Source of the DNA: Scytalidium lignicola
Taxonomy: Eukaryota; Ascomycota; Leotiomycetes
NCBI GenBank assembly: GCA_002812745.2
Contig: NCSJ02000056.1
Location: 108,199-172,198 of the forward strand
DNA: 64,000 bases
Direction: 5' to 3'
Part shown: positions 1-13,900 of the stretch, in pieces
Position numbering within the stretch: position 1 is the first letter of the stretch
How the letters are laid out: every line of letters begins with the position of its first letter
Program-made: the position numbers and the translations under genes
The notes under the pieces: model-generated
What the model was told of the DNA's origin: nothing
What the model saw: the letters and a program-made list of their open reading frames with translations, nothing else
Database searches by the model: none

Positions 1-1918
1 CAACATGTTAAATTGTAAAAGATAACTCTTAAAGCTGAAGAAGGAATCCTTCTCAGCTTTAAAGGTAATTTAATATATTATTATTAAGTGTTAATATACT
101 CTTATAAGCTTGTACAGTCATTATATATTACTTTTATAAAAGGAAATATTAAACTCAAAGACTTGAAGACATTTACAAGTCTTCTTAAAGCCTTAAATGT
201 TGAATTAGTACTTAAAGATATTATAATTGTTAATATTAAGACTTTTATAATATTAAATTTTGTTAATATAAAGACTTTTATAATGTTAAATCTTGATATA
301 ACATTTGAAGAAGTCTTTAAATCGTTTATAACAAAGGAGATAGAAGATGATAATAATACTTTAGATATAATTTAAAAAGTACTTGTTATTTAAGCTTTTA
401 AAGGTTATAATAAGCTTAAAGGTTTTAAAAACAAGAAACTTAACATAATTACATTAAATATCAACTTCTCAAGTTTATAATTGACTAGAGTAAAAACTGT
501 TATATTATCTTAATTATTAAATACACTTGTAGAATACTCTTCAAGGGTATTCATTATGGATAATAAAATTATAAGCTAGCTTATAAACATTGTAATAGCT
601 TATAAATATTGTCTTTTTACAAGGTAAGCCTTAAATATAAGTTATGCTTTAGTTGTATTTACAAATCCATTAAAGTTAAATACAATTAAAGAAGCTTGTA
701 ATTCAATATATTATAAAAGGTAAGATGACATTATGAAGGCTGAGTTAGCCTTCTTAATAAAGTATAACACTTTTAAGTTATCAACTCTCCTAGAAGAGAA
801 ATACACTCTTTATAACAAGTAAGTATTCAAGGTTAAATATAACTCTGATTATAAAATTAAATATTTTAAGATTAGATTTGTAGTTAAAAGTTATAAACAA
901 TATTATAGTATTGACTATGATTAAACTTAAGCAAGTATAACTAAGTTTATTATTTAAAAGGCTTTATTAACTTTAACTACTTACTTTAATTAAGAAGTTA
1001 ACTAAATAAACATAATTATAATATTCTTAAATGATGATATAAATACTGAAATCTATATTGAACTTCTTGAAGATATTATAATTAAAAACCTTTTAAAATT
1101 AAATGTTAAAATTAATAATATAAACATTAAATATATAAGTTTAAAAACTATTATTTTACAATTCTAAAAGTTACTTTATAACTTAAAACAAATATTATAT
1201 TATTAATAGTAAAAGCTTATTATAAAGTTAAAAGAGATTAGATATTCTTTGTTAATTTTTAATTTAAATATATTTTATAATCTTGATTTAAGAATTTATA
1301 TTTATACTTATATTGACGACTTTCTGATTATAAGCTTNAAAAAGCCCTTAATTTATAACCTTGAAGAAGAAATTACATAATCTCTTCGAAATAGTTGATA
1401 TAAGATTAACTATATACTTTCTAAGCATATGTATTATTTATAATTGCTAAAACAAGATTATTTTTATAGTCTAAGATATATATATCAATAAAATTTTTAA
1501 ACACTTTAATTATAACAATATAAAACTAGCTTAGTCTCTTATAAAAGTTAAAGCATTTATAATTTTGGTTAAAAACGAAGATATTACTTTTACAGTTAAT
1601 ATTTAGTTGTATATAAAGGAAGTTGGTTTGTTAATGTATCTTATAATATAAACAAGACCTGATCTTACTTTTATAACTTCTAAGTTATTACAATTTCTGC
1701 AAAATCCTTTTGTTTAATACTTAAAAGTAGTCAAACATGTTTACTAGTATCTTATTCATATATATAATTATAATATCACATTCAGTAAAGATCTTAACTA
1801 TTATAACTATAATGATATTAATTATAATAAGTATATTAAAACTTATTATTCTATTATAAGTTATATATTCTTTCTTGTTAAAGGACTTATTTCTTAGCAT
1901 TATTAATACTTTCCTTAC
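1..1918 (+). mobile_element. Left part of RIP-decayed Ty1/copia element A (reverse transcriptase region)
   Basis: Very AT-rich DNA with no long open frame, but plus-strand translation through the stops recovers a copia reverse transcriptase. At about 800-930 there is the KWVFK...RFVVKSYKQ...SIDYD type block that opens the domain. At 1171-1191 it reads LYNLKQ (family LYGLKQ) and at 1309-1335 YIDDFLIIS (family YVDD catalytic box), in the same frame. Stops such as TAA and TAG stand where Gln or Trp is expected, which fits C-to-T mutation. The element enters from outside the window and is cut at 1918 by the insertion of element B; it resumes at 8209. Dead copy. Confidence 0.85.
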
Positions 1919-2112
1919 TGTCGGTTCACTTGTAACACGAAGTATAGTACACAATTATACATAATATACTCGTTGTACTATTCCATGGTTGTTGTACGAA
2001 TAAGGGTAGGAGGGCAAAGCTATAAAAGCTTCGCTTGTTCTTACTACCTAATCGGGACTAGCTTACAGGGGCACATGAATATCATGTGTACATAACCATT
2101 ATTCTACCAACA
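1919..2112 (-). repeat. LTR of element B (3' LTR in element orientation)
   Basis: A 194-bp direct repeat of 8015-8208 of identical length, diverged mainly by transitions. The right copy has more T/A, as expected from independent RIP of the two LTRs. It ends at 2112 in CCAACA on the plus strand. Confidence 0.9.
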
Positions 2113-5100
2113 TTAAAGCTACTCTAAAAATGATCGTACATTATAACTCTTNAAAACGCTCAAATCTGTAGAGTTTTCCTAATCACATGTTAATTGTTTA
2201 ATTAAGAATAACTCTAAATCCCTCCTCCATATAATTCTCTGTTCTACTACTTACACCATTATATTCTACTTATTCTACCACTTCTAATTATACTTTATTC
2301 ATATCCAACAACTATTTTAAAGTGCTAAATAACTTTCCTTTGGTCATAAAATCAACTAGGTTTGTAATTCCTTCAATCCATTATACTTCAGTGATCTAGC
2401 ATTGTTCATACACTTGATGAAGGTATATTATATTAATCATGAGTTACTTTTCTTGTATAATTCTTAACTTGACAAGGTAATTGTATAATAACCTCAAATC
2501 TGTACATATAACTAGTAAGAGGTCAATTTCAAGGATTTCTTTAATAATTGACTTGATTATAACCTTTATATTGAATCCATAAGCTATTCTGTACAATTCT
2601 GAGGTTAAAACACTATATATAACCCTTTTACACTTGATCAACGTCCAGTATAATGTATTTACATTTCCTTTTTAGTCTGTAAATGTTATAATATAGCTAA
2701 TTTATAACAATAAGTCTTTGTTATTTACAAATAAGGCATTTATAAAGATTAATAGTTGTAATGTCTCCTTATTAAACTTGATGAATTGTATTCCTCTGAC
2801 AACATTCTGGATTTGTTATTATAAGTGTTTATTCAATGATTTTATGTCTTCTTGGCTAAGATCAATAGTTTAAGTGATTACTAATAGGTTGTATAATACT
2901 TTTGGTTAGTAAACTAAAGTTATATATACTCCTTAAGTATATTGTATAATATATTACTCTTTAATAATAAGGTTTTAGCATATAATTCCTTATAAGCTTA
3001 TTATAGTAGTTGATTTCCTAATTACAAGTTGTAGATTAATACATTAACACTCTTGAATAAGTAAAATTCTAGTATTATTCAATTATATAATACTTTTATT
3101 AAACTTAATTCCCTTGTTAATAATTAACATTTCATGTTCTTTTGTTAGGAAATTAGCTTTTTTCAATTATTCTTGCTTAAGTTCAGCAAATTAAACATCT
3201 TCAACAAACAAGGTATTGTTAGTTTGAAGCCTTATAACACTAAAAGGTTTAGTATTATACAATAAGCAAAAGTTGTATGTTGATAGTTTTATAACAAGTG
3301 CCTTGACATAATAAGAGTAATAAGTCTAGAACTAGTAATTTCTAACTTTAAAGACTTTGTAAAGTAGCTTTACAACTTGTAAAATTAAGCTTTCATAAAG
3401 ACTAAGTTGCTTTATAAGCTCTAAAGGTAGTTATATATAGAAATCCTAATTCAGTAAGGTGGTAGACTACATGTATACTTGTGAAATGTCTTGTAAGTAC
3501 AAACTTATGTCTTTATACTTTATAATAACAATACAAAGAATAATATACTAACTAACATGTTAAATAGTAAGTGATTAAGTTAAAACAAGCTTCTTCTTGT
3601 TATCCTTATAAGCTTATACTATAAAGTATGACTTTTTAAAAGCTTTTTCAATTCCCTTGTTCTTAATTTCATTTACAAACCTAGTATTAAATATATATAT
3701 ATCATTAAGCATACTTTAAAGGTTTACAATCTCAAAAACACCCTTTTCAAGTAGTCTTGATATTTCAGCTTGACATAAGGTTATAAATTAAGGTTGTTCA
3801 AGTTCCTCATCTTATAAGAAGATAATGACTTCAGGGTATTTACAAGGTTTTCTATGTCTACACTTTACTGATGGTATTAATAGTAAAGCAACAATTATAG
3901 TCAACTTGTTAAGCTCCTCTTAATACTCTTTAGTAATTGTAGTTTCTAACTTTAGCTTTAGTAACTTAATTCTATCAATTCTTTTCATAAGTATAAGATA
4001 TGGTTTCATAACCATTAACCTGAATAGTATGTTCTTATATAATAATACTAATACATATATTTCTTTGTTTATACTTACAAACTTGTATAACTCTTCTTAA
4101 CTTCTGTTTTAACTTGTGTTTCTTACTCTTTACACAAGAACATCTGAATTCAACAGTAAGTCATGAATAATACTTATATCAAGGCTATTATATATGTTGA
4201 TCATATCTTATACTTGTTGTTTTGCCTTGATTTTGCTGATTTCCTCTATAGCCTTCTTAATCATCATAACTCTTTAACTTATAGTTAAGGCTAGGATATT
4301 AAGTTCTAATATACATAAGTAAATACTATAAACTAATAGTATAAAGACAAGTTTATCAAGTCTTACTAAATCATTGACAACCTTGAATACTATTTATAAA
4401 GTTATATCTTTATCAAGATTACAGATTTCAATTACAATTATCTAGTAAGCATATCATACAAGTGCATAATATCGTTTAACATAGCTAATTAAGTTATAAG
4501 CTTCTACTAAAACCACTTTCAAGGTTATTCTTATAATTATAACACTTTGCTAGAACTCTTTATTAACAAAGTTCTTTCTAATATTAGTTATAATCTAGTC
4601 TAAAGGTCTTAAGTAAGTGTTAATCTAACAAGCTTGTAAAGTATCCTAAGTATACTTTATACTGATATTCTAAAGTTATTTATTAGCTTAATAATATATT
4701 CTTTTGTTAATGATATAAAGTATAAGTTTATTGTTAATGTAAAAGATATTAACAATAATAAAGTAATTAAAGTTAACATTATCTTATAAGTTGAATCTAA
4801 ATCTTCTTAACAACTTATTATAATGTTAATAATAAGTATAAAACTTGATAAAGTATTCTAATATGTTTTTGTTAATATCATAGCTTATACAATCTAATAT
4901 ACATTATAATCTGACTACTAACAAATAGTTAAAATGTTAGTATAAACATTGTAATTCTATATTAGTCAAGAAACAAGAGTTTTCTTTTAGTAAATTAAAA
5001 ACAAGAGTATGTAAAGATATGTCTTAAAGTNAAAAAGTTATGGCTAAATCATTATATGACTAAAACACTTCCTTATAAAGTAATAAGTAAGTTTATAAAG

Positions 5101-8014
5101 TTGTTAAAATATATATCTAATTAGTTTATATCTATTAAGTATAACAAAAAGGATATAGTCAACTTAATTATATAAAATTCAATTTGTTCAATTAATGTAT
5201 TCACTAATATAAAACCTATTAAAGTTATACTCTTAATTCTAAATTGTATTATCACTATGCCTTTAGTTACAGTATTCAGTGTTATAGTTTAGTTTACTTG
5301 TTGTAAAACTTTGAATTGACTATAACTAGCTGTAAAGTACTTTACAACTCTTGTATCAATCAAGATTCTATGAAATTATCTTGAATTGTACCTTATTAAG
5401 CTTTTTATACTATATACTTCTGTTGTGATTATTGTGAAGGTTTTTAAGTCAAGTTCTTAAAGGTAATTCTTAATTGTTAACACCTTAGTAGTTAGTTGGT
5501 ATAAGAAAGCATTATTAGCTAATTCCATAGTAATTAGTATAATTAATTCTACTAAGAAACTTCTACATGAGATAAAGAACATAGTTATAGTAAAGAATAT
5601 AGTTTTAGGCTAGTCAAGTTCTTTAAGGCTTGTTTTTATATTATTATAAGCAAATAAGGTCTTGAAAGTAAGGAGTTCAATGCCGAGGGTTTGCTACAAG
5701 AGTTGTGGATTACTACAATAAAATTGGTTAAAGTTTTTACTTTATATAAGTATATAAGAGCTTAATTTGTCTTCTTCGAAGTTACTTCCTTCATAATCAA
5801 CAACATATTGTTTAAACTATTCATTGAAACATTGTTCAAAACCACAAACATTAAAGCTAAATTTACTTATATTTCTAGCTTTAAAACATGCTTTCTTTGC
5901 ATCTTACTCTTCTTACAAGTATTTCCATAATCAACACCCTTCCCTTTTATATATAAAGCATCTTCCTTACATTTAAAAGTATAAAGTAATATGTTTAAGG
6001 CCTTGTAGATTAAATCATTAACTTATATTATGATTAGTATAATAACAATAGTCTGTAAAGTAGGTTTCATTATTATGTTCTTATTCCTTTTCCTTCTTAT
6101 ATAATATGATAGATAAATAAAGTTTGTTGATAAATTACCTTAAATCTCTTAATAAGTTTAAAATAGCATATTTACATGCTGAAAATCCTTAACAAGCAAT
6201 AATCAACTTCTTATAAAGAATATTAGTCATCTTATAAGCTAGTTAAAGGCTATATTAAAGCTTTTAAAGCTTGTTGATAAGTAATTATACATTCTCAAGT
6301 ATTGTTTTCCTAAGGTTTACAATTGTAATTAAGGTTAATGTTATACCTTCTTATTCAGTATAAATTCAACAATAATATGTAAGTTCTTTGTAAAAGTTAT
6401 ATAAGTAAGTATATACTTCTTTAAACATGTGTTTAATAAGGTGATTAACAATAAAATAACCTTTTGTTAACCTTGTTAACATAGTAAGGAACACTTTAAT
6501 ATAAAATTCCTCTAACAATTCTACTTATTCATAATAACTCTTAAAGATCATCAATTTGTATTTAAAGTTGTTAGTCATTCTATTATACTTTTAGTCTTTT
6601 ATGTACATCTTGACAATATCAAAGACTTGTTTTATATACATAAGCTGAGTTGAAGGTAATAATAATAAGCTAAGCTCATAATAAGAGTTGTAGTCTTGTT
6701 ATAACCTGTAAAACTGTTAATAGTCATTCTAAGAGGTTATAGAGGTTAGAAAAGTACTTAATTCCCAACTTATATACATTGAACTAAGAACTTTAAAGTT
6801 GATTTAAACATCTGTAAAGTAAGTAATTATAAGAAGTATAATAATTACAAAAGTAATAAGTCCTTTTTAAAAGTCTTAAGAAGTATATTAAAGGTCTTCT
6901 TCACTTTATAAATGTTATTCCTCCTCTTGTATAATGTTCACAAGAGTTTAAATAATTATAATACTCTTAGTATTATACATTATATATATATTACTATAAT
7001 AAAAGCAATTCTATAAGCTTTATATCTCTTTTTAAGTAATAACCTTGAAAGTATTAATTATAAAGTTCTTAAAGTCCTTTTAGAATAAGTCTTATAAGTT
7101 TGCATTATTAATTCTGTTAAGGTAATACTTGTAAACCTTGATAGTTAAGTATTCTTGTATGTCCTTTATAATAACATCCTTAAGGTTTATTCCCTATTCT
7201 CATTTCTTAATTAATATTGTCCAATTCACCTTTATAATACTCTTTATTACCCTTGTAATAATTTCTAGCCTATTCTCCTTTATAATCCTTGTTATATCTC
7301 TTATTTCTACTATATTTCCTGTTATTCCTAAGCTTTATATTATTGTCTACTAGTATTAATACAAAGTGCTTAAGTAGTTAAAAAGCAAAGTTGGTTATAC
7401 TTGAGTATAAAGAGTATTTACTTATAAGTAATAAACTCCATAATCTTAAAGGCTTGGACAAATGTCTTTAAGAGTATAATAACTTCTTAGTCTTCTTAAT
7501 CGTCACAGTTTCATAAGCTTTTAAATTCTCCTGTATACTTGTAAAAGCTTGTAATTCTATGATGAAAGTGAAGGTAAGATGAAAGATTATAGTTTTGATG
7601 TATTATTTCCAGTCTGTAAGAAGAGTAATAAAGAATATAAGTAATTTTTAAATAGAAATTAATGAAAATAAGTTGTAAAAGAATAGTTTTTCAAATAGAA
7701 TTAGTTAATTAGCTAATTATACAACTTTATAAGTAGACTACTTAATGTCCAACCAAATATGTTGTTTTTAACAAAAACAAGTTTAACAATAACAATTATA
7801 AAAGTAAATTACTTAATGTTTAATTAATTAAGTTATAAGTTAATAAATAACTGTTTTCCTCTTTGACTAGGTAGATTTCAGCTTTGTAAGTAAACTACTG
7901 GACGTTTAACTGAATAAAAGTTATAATCTCCTGAGATTTAACTTCAAAAGTAGACTACTTAGCATTTAACTAATTGAATGATAATCTCTTGATTTATATG
8001 TATAAACTGATCAA

Positions 8015-8208
8015 TGTCAGTTTACCTGTAACATGAAGTACAATATACAATTATACATAATATACTTGTTGTGCTATTCTATGGTTATTGTACAAATAGG
8101 AGTAAGAGGGCAAAGTTGTAAGAGCTTTACTCGTTCCTACTACCTAATTAGGACTAACTTACAAGGGCATGTGAATATTACATGTACATAACCACTATTC
8201 TACTAATA
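8015..8208 (-). repeat. LTR of element B (5' LTR in element orientation)
   Basis: A 194-bp partner of 1919-2112. It begins TGTCAG and ends CTAATA on the plus strand, where the left copy has TGTCGG and CCAACA. It is followed directly by the target duplication CTTAC at 8209-8213. Confidence 0.9.
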
Positions 8209-8678
8209 CTTACATTACTTTATTAATTACAAAGGTTGAATATTATACTTTATCAAAGGCTTCTTAAGAAGTCATTTAACTATTAAGGCTTCTTATTAAG
8301 CTCAAAATAACTATAACTAGCATTAAGATTATTACAACCTTAAATGATGATAATCAAGACTTTTTAATACTTGTTAAAATGTTAAAATAATCAAATCATG
8401 TTAAGTATATTAATATACATTATCATTATATTTACAAGAAGGTTTAATCTAGTAAAATTAAGTTAAACTATATACTTACCTTAATTATGGTTACTGACAG
8501 CCTTACAAAGTTACTTATAACTTAGAAACATACTGATTTCCTTAAATTGTTGAATTTACAGTCCATCAAGCTAAATACCATGAATTAAGTCCTTACAAGG
8601 CTATCAATTTTGGTGTTTTCACTATAAGAAACTTAGATCTACTTTACATAGCCTTCATATGTTCATAGCATAGGGGCA
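8209..8678 (+). mobile_element. Right part of copia element A (RNase H end and polypurine tract)
   Basis: It continues element A after the element B insertion. At about 8490-8560 the plus strand reads VTDSLTKLL...KHTDFLKLL, matching the C-terminal ADGLTK...KH..F.. block of copia RNase H. Removing element B places this about 930 nt after the YIDD box, the usual copia spacing. A G-rich tract (AGGGGCA) directly precedes the LTR at 8679 and is a plausible polypurine tract. Confidence 0.75.
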
Positions 8679-8937
8679 TGTTGTAATATTTAGAGTTTAC
8701 AGATGCCACTTCACAGTGTTCTTACAGTTGCCTATGCTAGGGCTTACGGATAGGGTTTACGGTAAGCTACCACTGTAGGCAACTATAAGCACCTTACGGG
8801 TGCCTGTACGACCGTAACTATTGACCATAACGGTTTTACGGCCATAACTCTCTGTATATATAGAATCTACTGTAGTTGTAAACTCCTTAAGCAATCAATA
8901 CAATAATGGTTCTGTATTCCTGCATTTCCAGTCAACA
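8679..8937 (+). repeat. 3' LTR of copia element A
   Basis: A 259-bp LTR beginning TGTTG and ending CAACA. It is the same length as, and closely similar to, the solo LTR at 31506-31764, differing mainly by transitions. It contains a TATATATA box near its middle. It sits downstream of the RNase H end and a purine tract, so it is the 3' LTR. The 5' LTR lies outside the window. Confidence 0.85.
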
Positions 8938-10964
8938 TTATTTAATTAAATTACTATAAACAGTATTCGAACCTATAACTTGTCAAAGGTTAAAGTGTAA
9001 TAGTTAAACTATAATAAATATAAATTCTATAACATAATAACTTTTATCACTAGTCTGTATAATATATATAAAAGGGTAAGTAATGAAAACTCTTCATACA
9101 CTCGACTGTTAACTCCGTCAATTATGGTTAAGTTTACAGTCGACCACAGCGGTTACGCACGTATTAATCTTTGACACTTGTGGTATAGTGCTAATGACAT
9201 AATCTAGTGTGGGCTTAGGTTTTCTGACTTAAGTAGTCTGAAGCACTGTAAGCCAATTACGTTTAGTAGTACGGTCTATATTTCGACAAACGTGTCAATA
9301 TGTTGCTTACTTGTATCCGAACGCCGACTTGCCTTTATCAGAATAGGCTCGGCACTGAGACATTGAGATGATAGCCTGATAGCCTGATACTGCAGTATCT
9401 GCCAAAGAATTAACTCACATGGTGCAACAGTCGATAAAATCTTTTTACTCCTAATACCTAGCGCTGATCTGGACACCAATTAGCAACTATAATCCCATCT
9501 TATGAAAAGTCAGGGGGTTTAGTTCAGCCCTGTAATGCGGCAACATCCCTTATAACGGGCCGAATATGTCAGACTCGAGGCGGTAAGAGACACGGCTGGG
9601 ACTCTGATTACTTAAACACAGGCTCCGCTTGGCTCTCTGGTTGGTGCAAATTTTGCTTTGTAAATGGGGTGAAACTCCGCTCTTGGTCTGATAATTGTGC
9701 TAACGAAAGTGCAAATAGGGGCAATGCTTATACGATTGTACAGGCCGGTTTGTCAATATGACGATGTGACTTGACTGGAGATCGAATAACGAACTGTGTA
9801 TCTGCTAATAAGTAACAATAAATTGGAGGCTTGTGTATACTAGTTACAATATATATTGGGAATTAGCTAAGTAGTAAATACTCAGACAGNAAAAAAGGAG
9901 ATTGAGTTGAAACGAGTAAGAAAACAAGAACCACTTTTTCAAGGCCCATATGCATTTTCGTCCTTTCAGGCCAACATTATGATAATTGCTCGACCCGCCG
10001 AAATTCCATCCCATGTTATACTCTTGTATTAGGCAACTGTGCATAGAAATCATCTTACTGGATATTTTTAAGCTGACATGCTGCAGCTGGAGTGGGTGGA
10101 CAATGTTCAGACGGCAAAAAGGGCTGCGGCATTAAATAACTAGTAAGAATATATCGGACGGCTTGAAGACGGTCTGGAACAGACTAGGGTTCTGTACCTG
10201 GCAGAATATTGCATATTTAATCCTGATTGACTGCCCTAGTGTTGACCCAGGATGCGCGACAAGGATTACAACAAGGGCTTGTTGTTAATAAGAAATCTCT
10301 TTGGTGCTTGTCGTGCTTGTGTCTGAATAAACTCAGGCCTCGGCTAGGGGCGCAACCCAGGCTCGCCAGGAGGCGAATTACAGTAGAGACTCTGTTGAAG
10401 GCAACAACTTCGGTACTGACATCCAGGCACAGATTTACTCCAATTAGTGGACACAAGCTTCAGGAACCATGTGGGAACGAGAGGAAAAAATAGTCAACTA
10501 CATCTGATCTGCCTGCCACCTTCCTAGATTAGTTTCCCTTCCTCTTCGAATTTCCGTGCTGACTGTAAGATTCTTCGGGCATAAAGGCGCTAGTTTGGTG
10601 AATACACCGGAGGAAAGCTTGGGTAGACTAATAAGCTTTGAAGCTGTCAGTGCCACTAATGACATACATATCCAGCAGTCAGCGCTATTGAAGCATGTAA
10701 TCTTTCATCGCGAAGTCATTATGAGTCCCACTTTGGAGGTGTCTCCGCGTGAGCTGACGATGATGATGACCGAGTTAAAGACAATCAGGCGACGATTCTT
10801 ATTATCAAATAGTAATGGGAAATGTTCCCTTAGCAGAGGCATAACGGTCATAGCTGAAAAATATATATAAAGTCATGTAGGGAGAACCTATGGCTGGTCC
10901 CTCTTGATGACCAGGCCGTCACCGACCCTTTTCTCTTCTCTTTTTTCTTTTGAAGCTGGCCAAG
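8938..10964. other. Gene-poor transition from AT-rich repeats to the genic region
   Basis: Base composition rises from AT-rich to normal at about 9100. Only short open frames occur (for example 9276-9479 minus, and overlapping frames at 10217-10493 on both strands); none has a recognisable domain, so I call no gene. The GC-rich stretch 10240-10490 is open on both strands, as seen for non-coding repeats. The last few hundred bases contain pyrimidine-rich sequence at about 10930-10950 and a TATATATA at 10860, the likely promoter of the glucanase gene. Confidence 0.5.
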
Positions 10965-13900
10965 ATGACAAGACTTAATTTTCTTCTTAATACTGTTATC
11001 TCCCTGCCTTTACTTGCTGCTGCTGCTGTCCCGGCCGACATCCATCTTCAAGCTTTTACCAACTATAGTTCTTTTGATATTCTTAAATGGGTCCCTTCGC
11101 GCGACTACGTGCCTCATAAAAGGTAAGTGCACAGGAATTCCGACTCCCATCCATCCTCAGATTTAGGAATCCTTCTTTTGACACGGACTAATCAATGGCT
11201 ATACAGTGGCATTCCCTTTACTATTAAAAATGAGACCGCTCAGCCCTGGGTTCATTTGGCCCATGTGAAAAACCATGGAAATACTACCAACCCAGAAAAA
11301 CACCAGAAGCGCCAGGCCTGCTCAGGACCTACCCAAGACAATCCGAGCACCTTTTGGTATGAGTCAATTGTCCACGATGGAGAATCATCCTTCATGGAAT
11401 CGTCTTATAAAGCCAACTACAAAGTCTTCCGGAATGTGGTGACGGATTTTCAGGCTGATAACACCGGCACTACTGATGCTTCCGCAGCAATTCAACGGGC
11501 TATCAATGGTAGGTCAATTTTCTTTCTCTCTGGTCGTCAAGGCTGAGCGACCTTGCTAATATGCAATGCGACAGCGGGAGCATCGAACGGCCCTGCTCGG
11601 ACCAGCAATTCCATGGGGACCACTAGTCAACCCGCCATCGTATATCTTCCGGCTGGAACATATTTGATGGAAGGGAGTCTCCAACTCTACGTTGGCACCG
11701 TCATAATCGGTGATGCCCTCAATCCACCAACCCTGAAAGCCAGCTCGAATTTCCCCAATGACCACATCATTTACGGCAAGGACCCGAACCAGGGAGGCAC
11801 CGTTAACTTTTATATGGGAATCAAAAACATAGGCATCGATTCTACAAGCGTGTCCACGACAAAAGCAATTGCTCTGCTGGATTGGACAGTCAGCCAGGCC
11901 ACTCAATTAACGAACATTGTCTTTAACATGCCAGACTTCTCGGATCACGTTGGCATCACTACTCAATATGATTCTAACAGTAATATTATCCTGGTAAGTT
12001 CCCATGGCTGGTTCACATGTTGGAGAATTTCATGCTAATCAACGCATTAGAATGACCTGACATTTTTTGGTGGCTCTATTGGGATAGAATTGAGCGGCCA
12101 GCAATGGATCCTAAAAGGCATCACAATCAACGGAGCAAACACTGGTATCAAAGCCGGGGCATTTCAAATCGTTTGCTTGAAGTGTAGCTTTGAAAATGGT
12201 GCTGTCGGCATTGATGCCAGCGGCGTGTCAGGCTCACTGACGATGATCGACTCTACTGGTAACTCTTTGGGCACCATGGTTACTTCCACCAACTCAGGTG
12301 GCAGTGCCCAAAATTCTATCATCCTGGACAATGTACAAAATACCAACAGTGGTGGCACAGTGACTCTGAATGGAAAAGTCGTTCTCTCAGGAAATGTGGT
12401 GAACACCTGGGTACATGGGAATCTCGTAAGTTATAAACACTCTGTACTTCTAAAGAGTACTCGATTGCCTCCCCGTTACTAATAACCATACAAGTATTCT
12501 AGCGGTGCCACAAGTCCACAGAATGACCAAGGCCTCATGGTCACTACACCGCGGACATCAGCCCTGCTCGACTCAAATTTTGACTACTTTACAATGGTGC
12601 CTCCAACCTACTCTCAGTATTCTGCCAATCAGTTCGTGAATATTAAGCAGGTCAGTGGTCTGCAAGTCATGGGTGATGGGGTCACCGATGACACTGCTAA
12701 TATCAATGCGATATTGCGACAATATGCGGGCTGCAAGATTATTTATTTCCCTGCCGGAACATACATCGTGACCGGTACCGTCTTCGTGCCAGCTGGCTCG
12801 ATCATTGTAGGAGATGCCTATGCCTCCGCCATCAGTGCCGTTGGCTCCCAGTTCTACAATCCAGATGCCCCAGGGACCATGTTCCAAGTTGGAAATGTAG
12901 GAGATGTTGGTGTAGCTCAAATCAGCGACATGGTGTTTACAGTTGCCGATGTCTTACAGGGCTGCAAACTGGTGAGTTAAACGATCAACCATTTCTAAGA
13001 GGAAGAAGAACCACTCCCCTTGCTAACATTGGTACCTCTGGATAGGTCGAGGTGAACATTGCCGGTTCAACTCCTGGTGATGTTGGTTTCTGGAACTCTC
13101 ATTTCCGTATTGGTGGTGCTGCTGGCTCCAAAGTTCAGACCAACTGCGCCGGCACCCCTGATACTTGTAAAGCAGCTTGGGGCCTTCTCCATCTCACCAA
13201 CACCTCCTCTGTTTACATTGAAAATATGTGGGGTTGGACTGCGGACCATGACCTGGATGGTGGCAATCCTCAGAATATCGCAACCGGCCGTGGTATGCTG
13301 ATTGAAGCTACCCAGGGTACATGGCTTGTCGGCACAGCAATGGAGCACCACACGCTGTATCAATATAACTTCGAGTATGCCCAGAACGTCTTCTCTGGAT
13401 TCCAGCAGAGTGAGACTCCGTATTGGCAAGGTGTGGGCGGCCCTGATCTTGACCCTGCTCCGTGGACAGATAACTTGATTGACAGTGACCCCAACTTCAG
13501 CAACTGTGCCGCTGGCGATGCTGACTGCCGCATGGCTTTCTTTGAGCGGATCCGGGGCTCCTATAATTTATTCCTGTACGGAGGTTGTGTCTGGGCATTC
13601 TTCAATGGTGGCGTCGGCCACTCCTGCACTGGTGATTGCCAGGCGAATGCTGTCAGGATCCTCTCATCAGCGGGGTCGGTGTATATGTATGGAACAAACG
13701 TCAAGTCCATCACCAATATTATCGTTGAAAATACGGTTGATGCTGCGACTGAAAGCGCCAACAATGGTGGATGGGGTGGTGTTGTGGCGGCCTACGTGCA
13801 CACCGGGGGAACACCCCCCCCTCCACCTCCACCTCCCCCTCCTAATAACGGTCCTGCTGTCACTGGCACTGGTCTGAATTGGTACAATCCGTCCTTCACT

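Larger units (their letters stand above)
1919..8208 (-). mobile_element. Complete but RIP-decayed Ty1/copia LTR retrotransposon (element B), nested in element A
   Basis: It is bounded by two 194-bp direct repeats (1919-2112 and 8015-8208) and flanked by the 5-bp target duplication CTTAC (1914-1918 and 8209-8213). Read on the minus strand the LTR starts TGTTGG and ends CCGACA (left copy). Internal coding is on the minus strand: the start of the reverse transcriptase domain lies at about 3850-3540 and reads, through stops, EISRLLEKGVFEIVNL and NTRFVNEIKN, typical of fungal copia pol. All frames are broken, with heavy C-to-T/G-to-A decay. A paralogous fragment lies at 63048-64000. No intact protein remains. 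Confidence 0.9.

Noticed and set aside
88..375. 95-codon plus-strand frame
   Set aside because: Lies in RIP-decayed copia DNA, composed of Ile/Leu/Lys/Phe from AT-rich codons; no motif.
7138..7353. 71-codon hydrophobic frame
   Set aside because: Chance frame inside element B; its hydrophobicity comes from T-rich RIP DNA.
8945..9030. tRNA-like stretch (GGTTCGAATAC on the minus strand)
   Set aside because: A TpsiC-like arm is visible, but no acceptor stem or full cloverleaf can be folded; at most a decayed fossil.
10217..10493. Overlapping frames of 79 and 88 codons on opposite strands
   Set aside because: Open on both strands, no domain, no introns or start context; more like non-coding repeat sequence.
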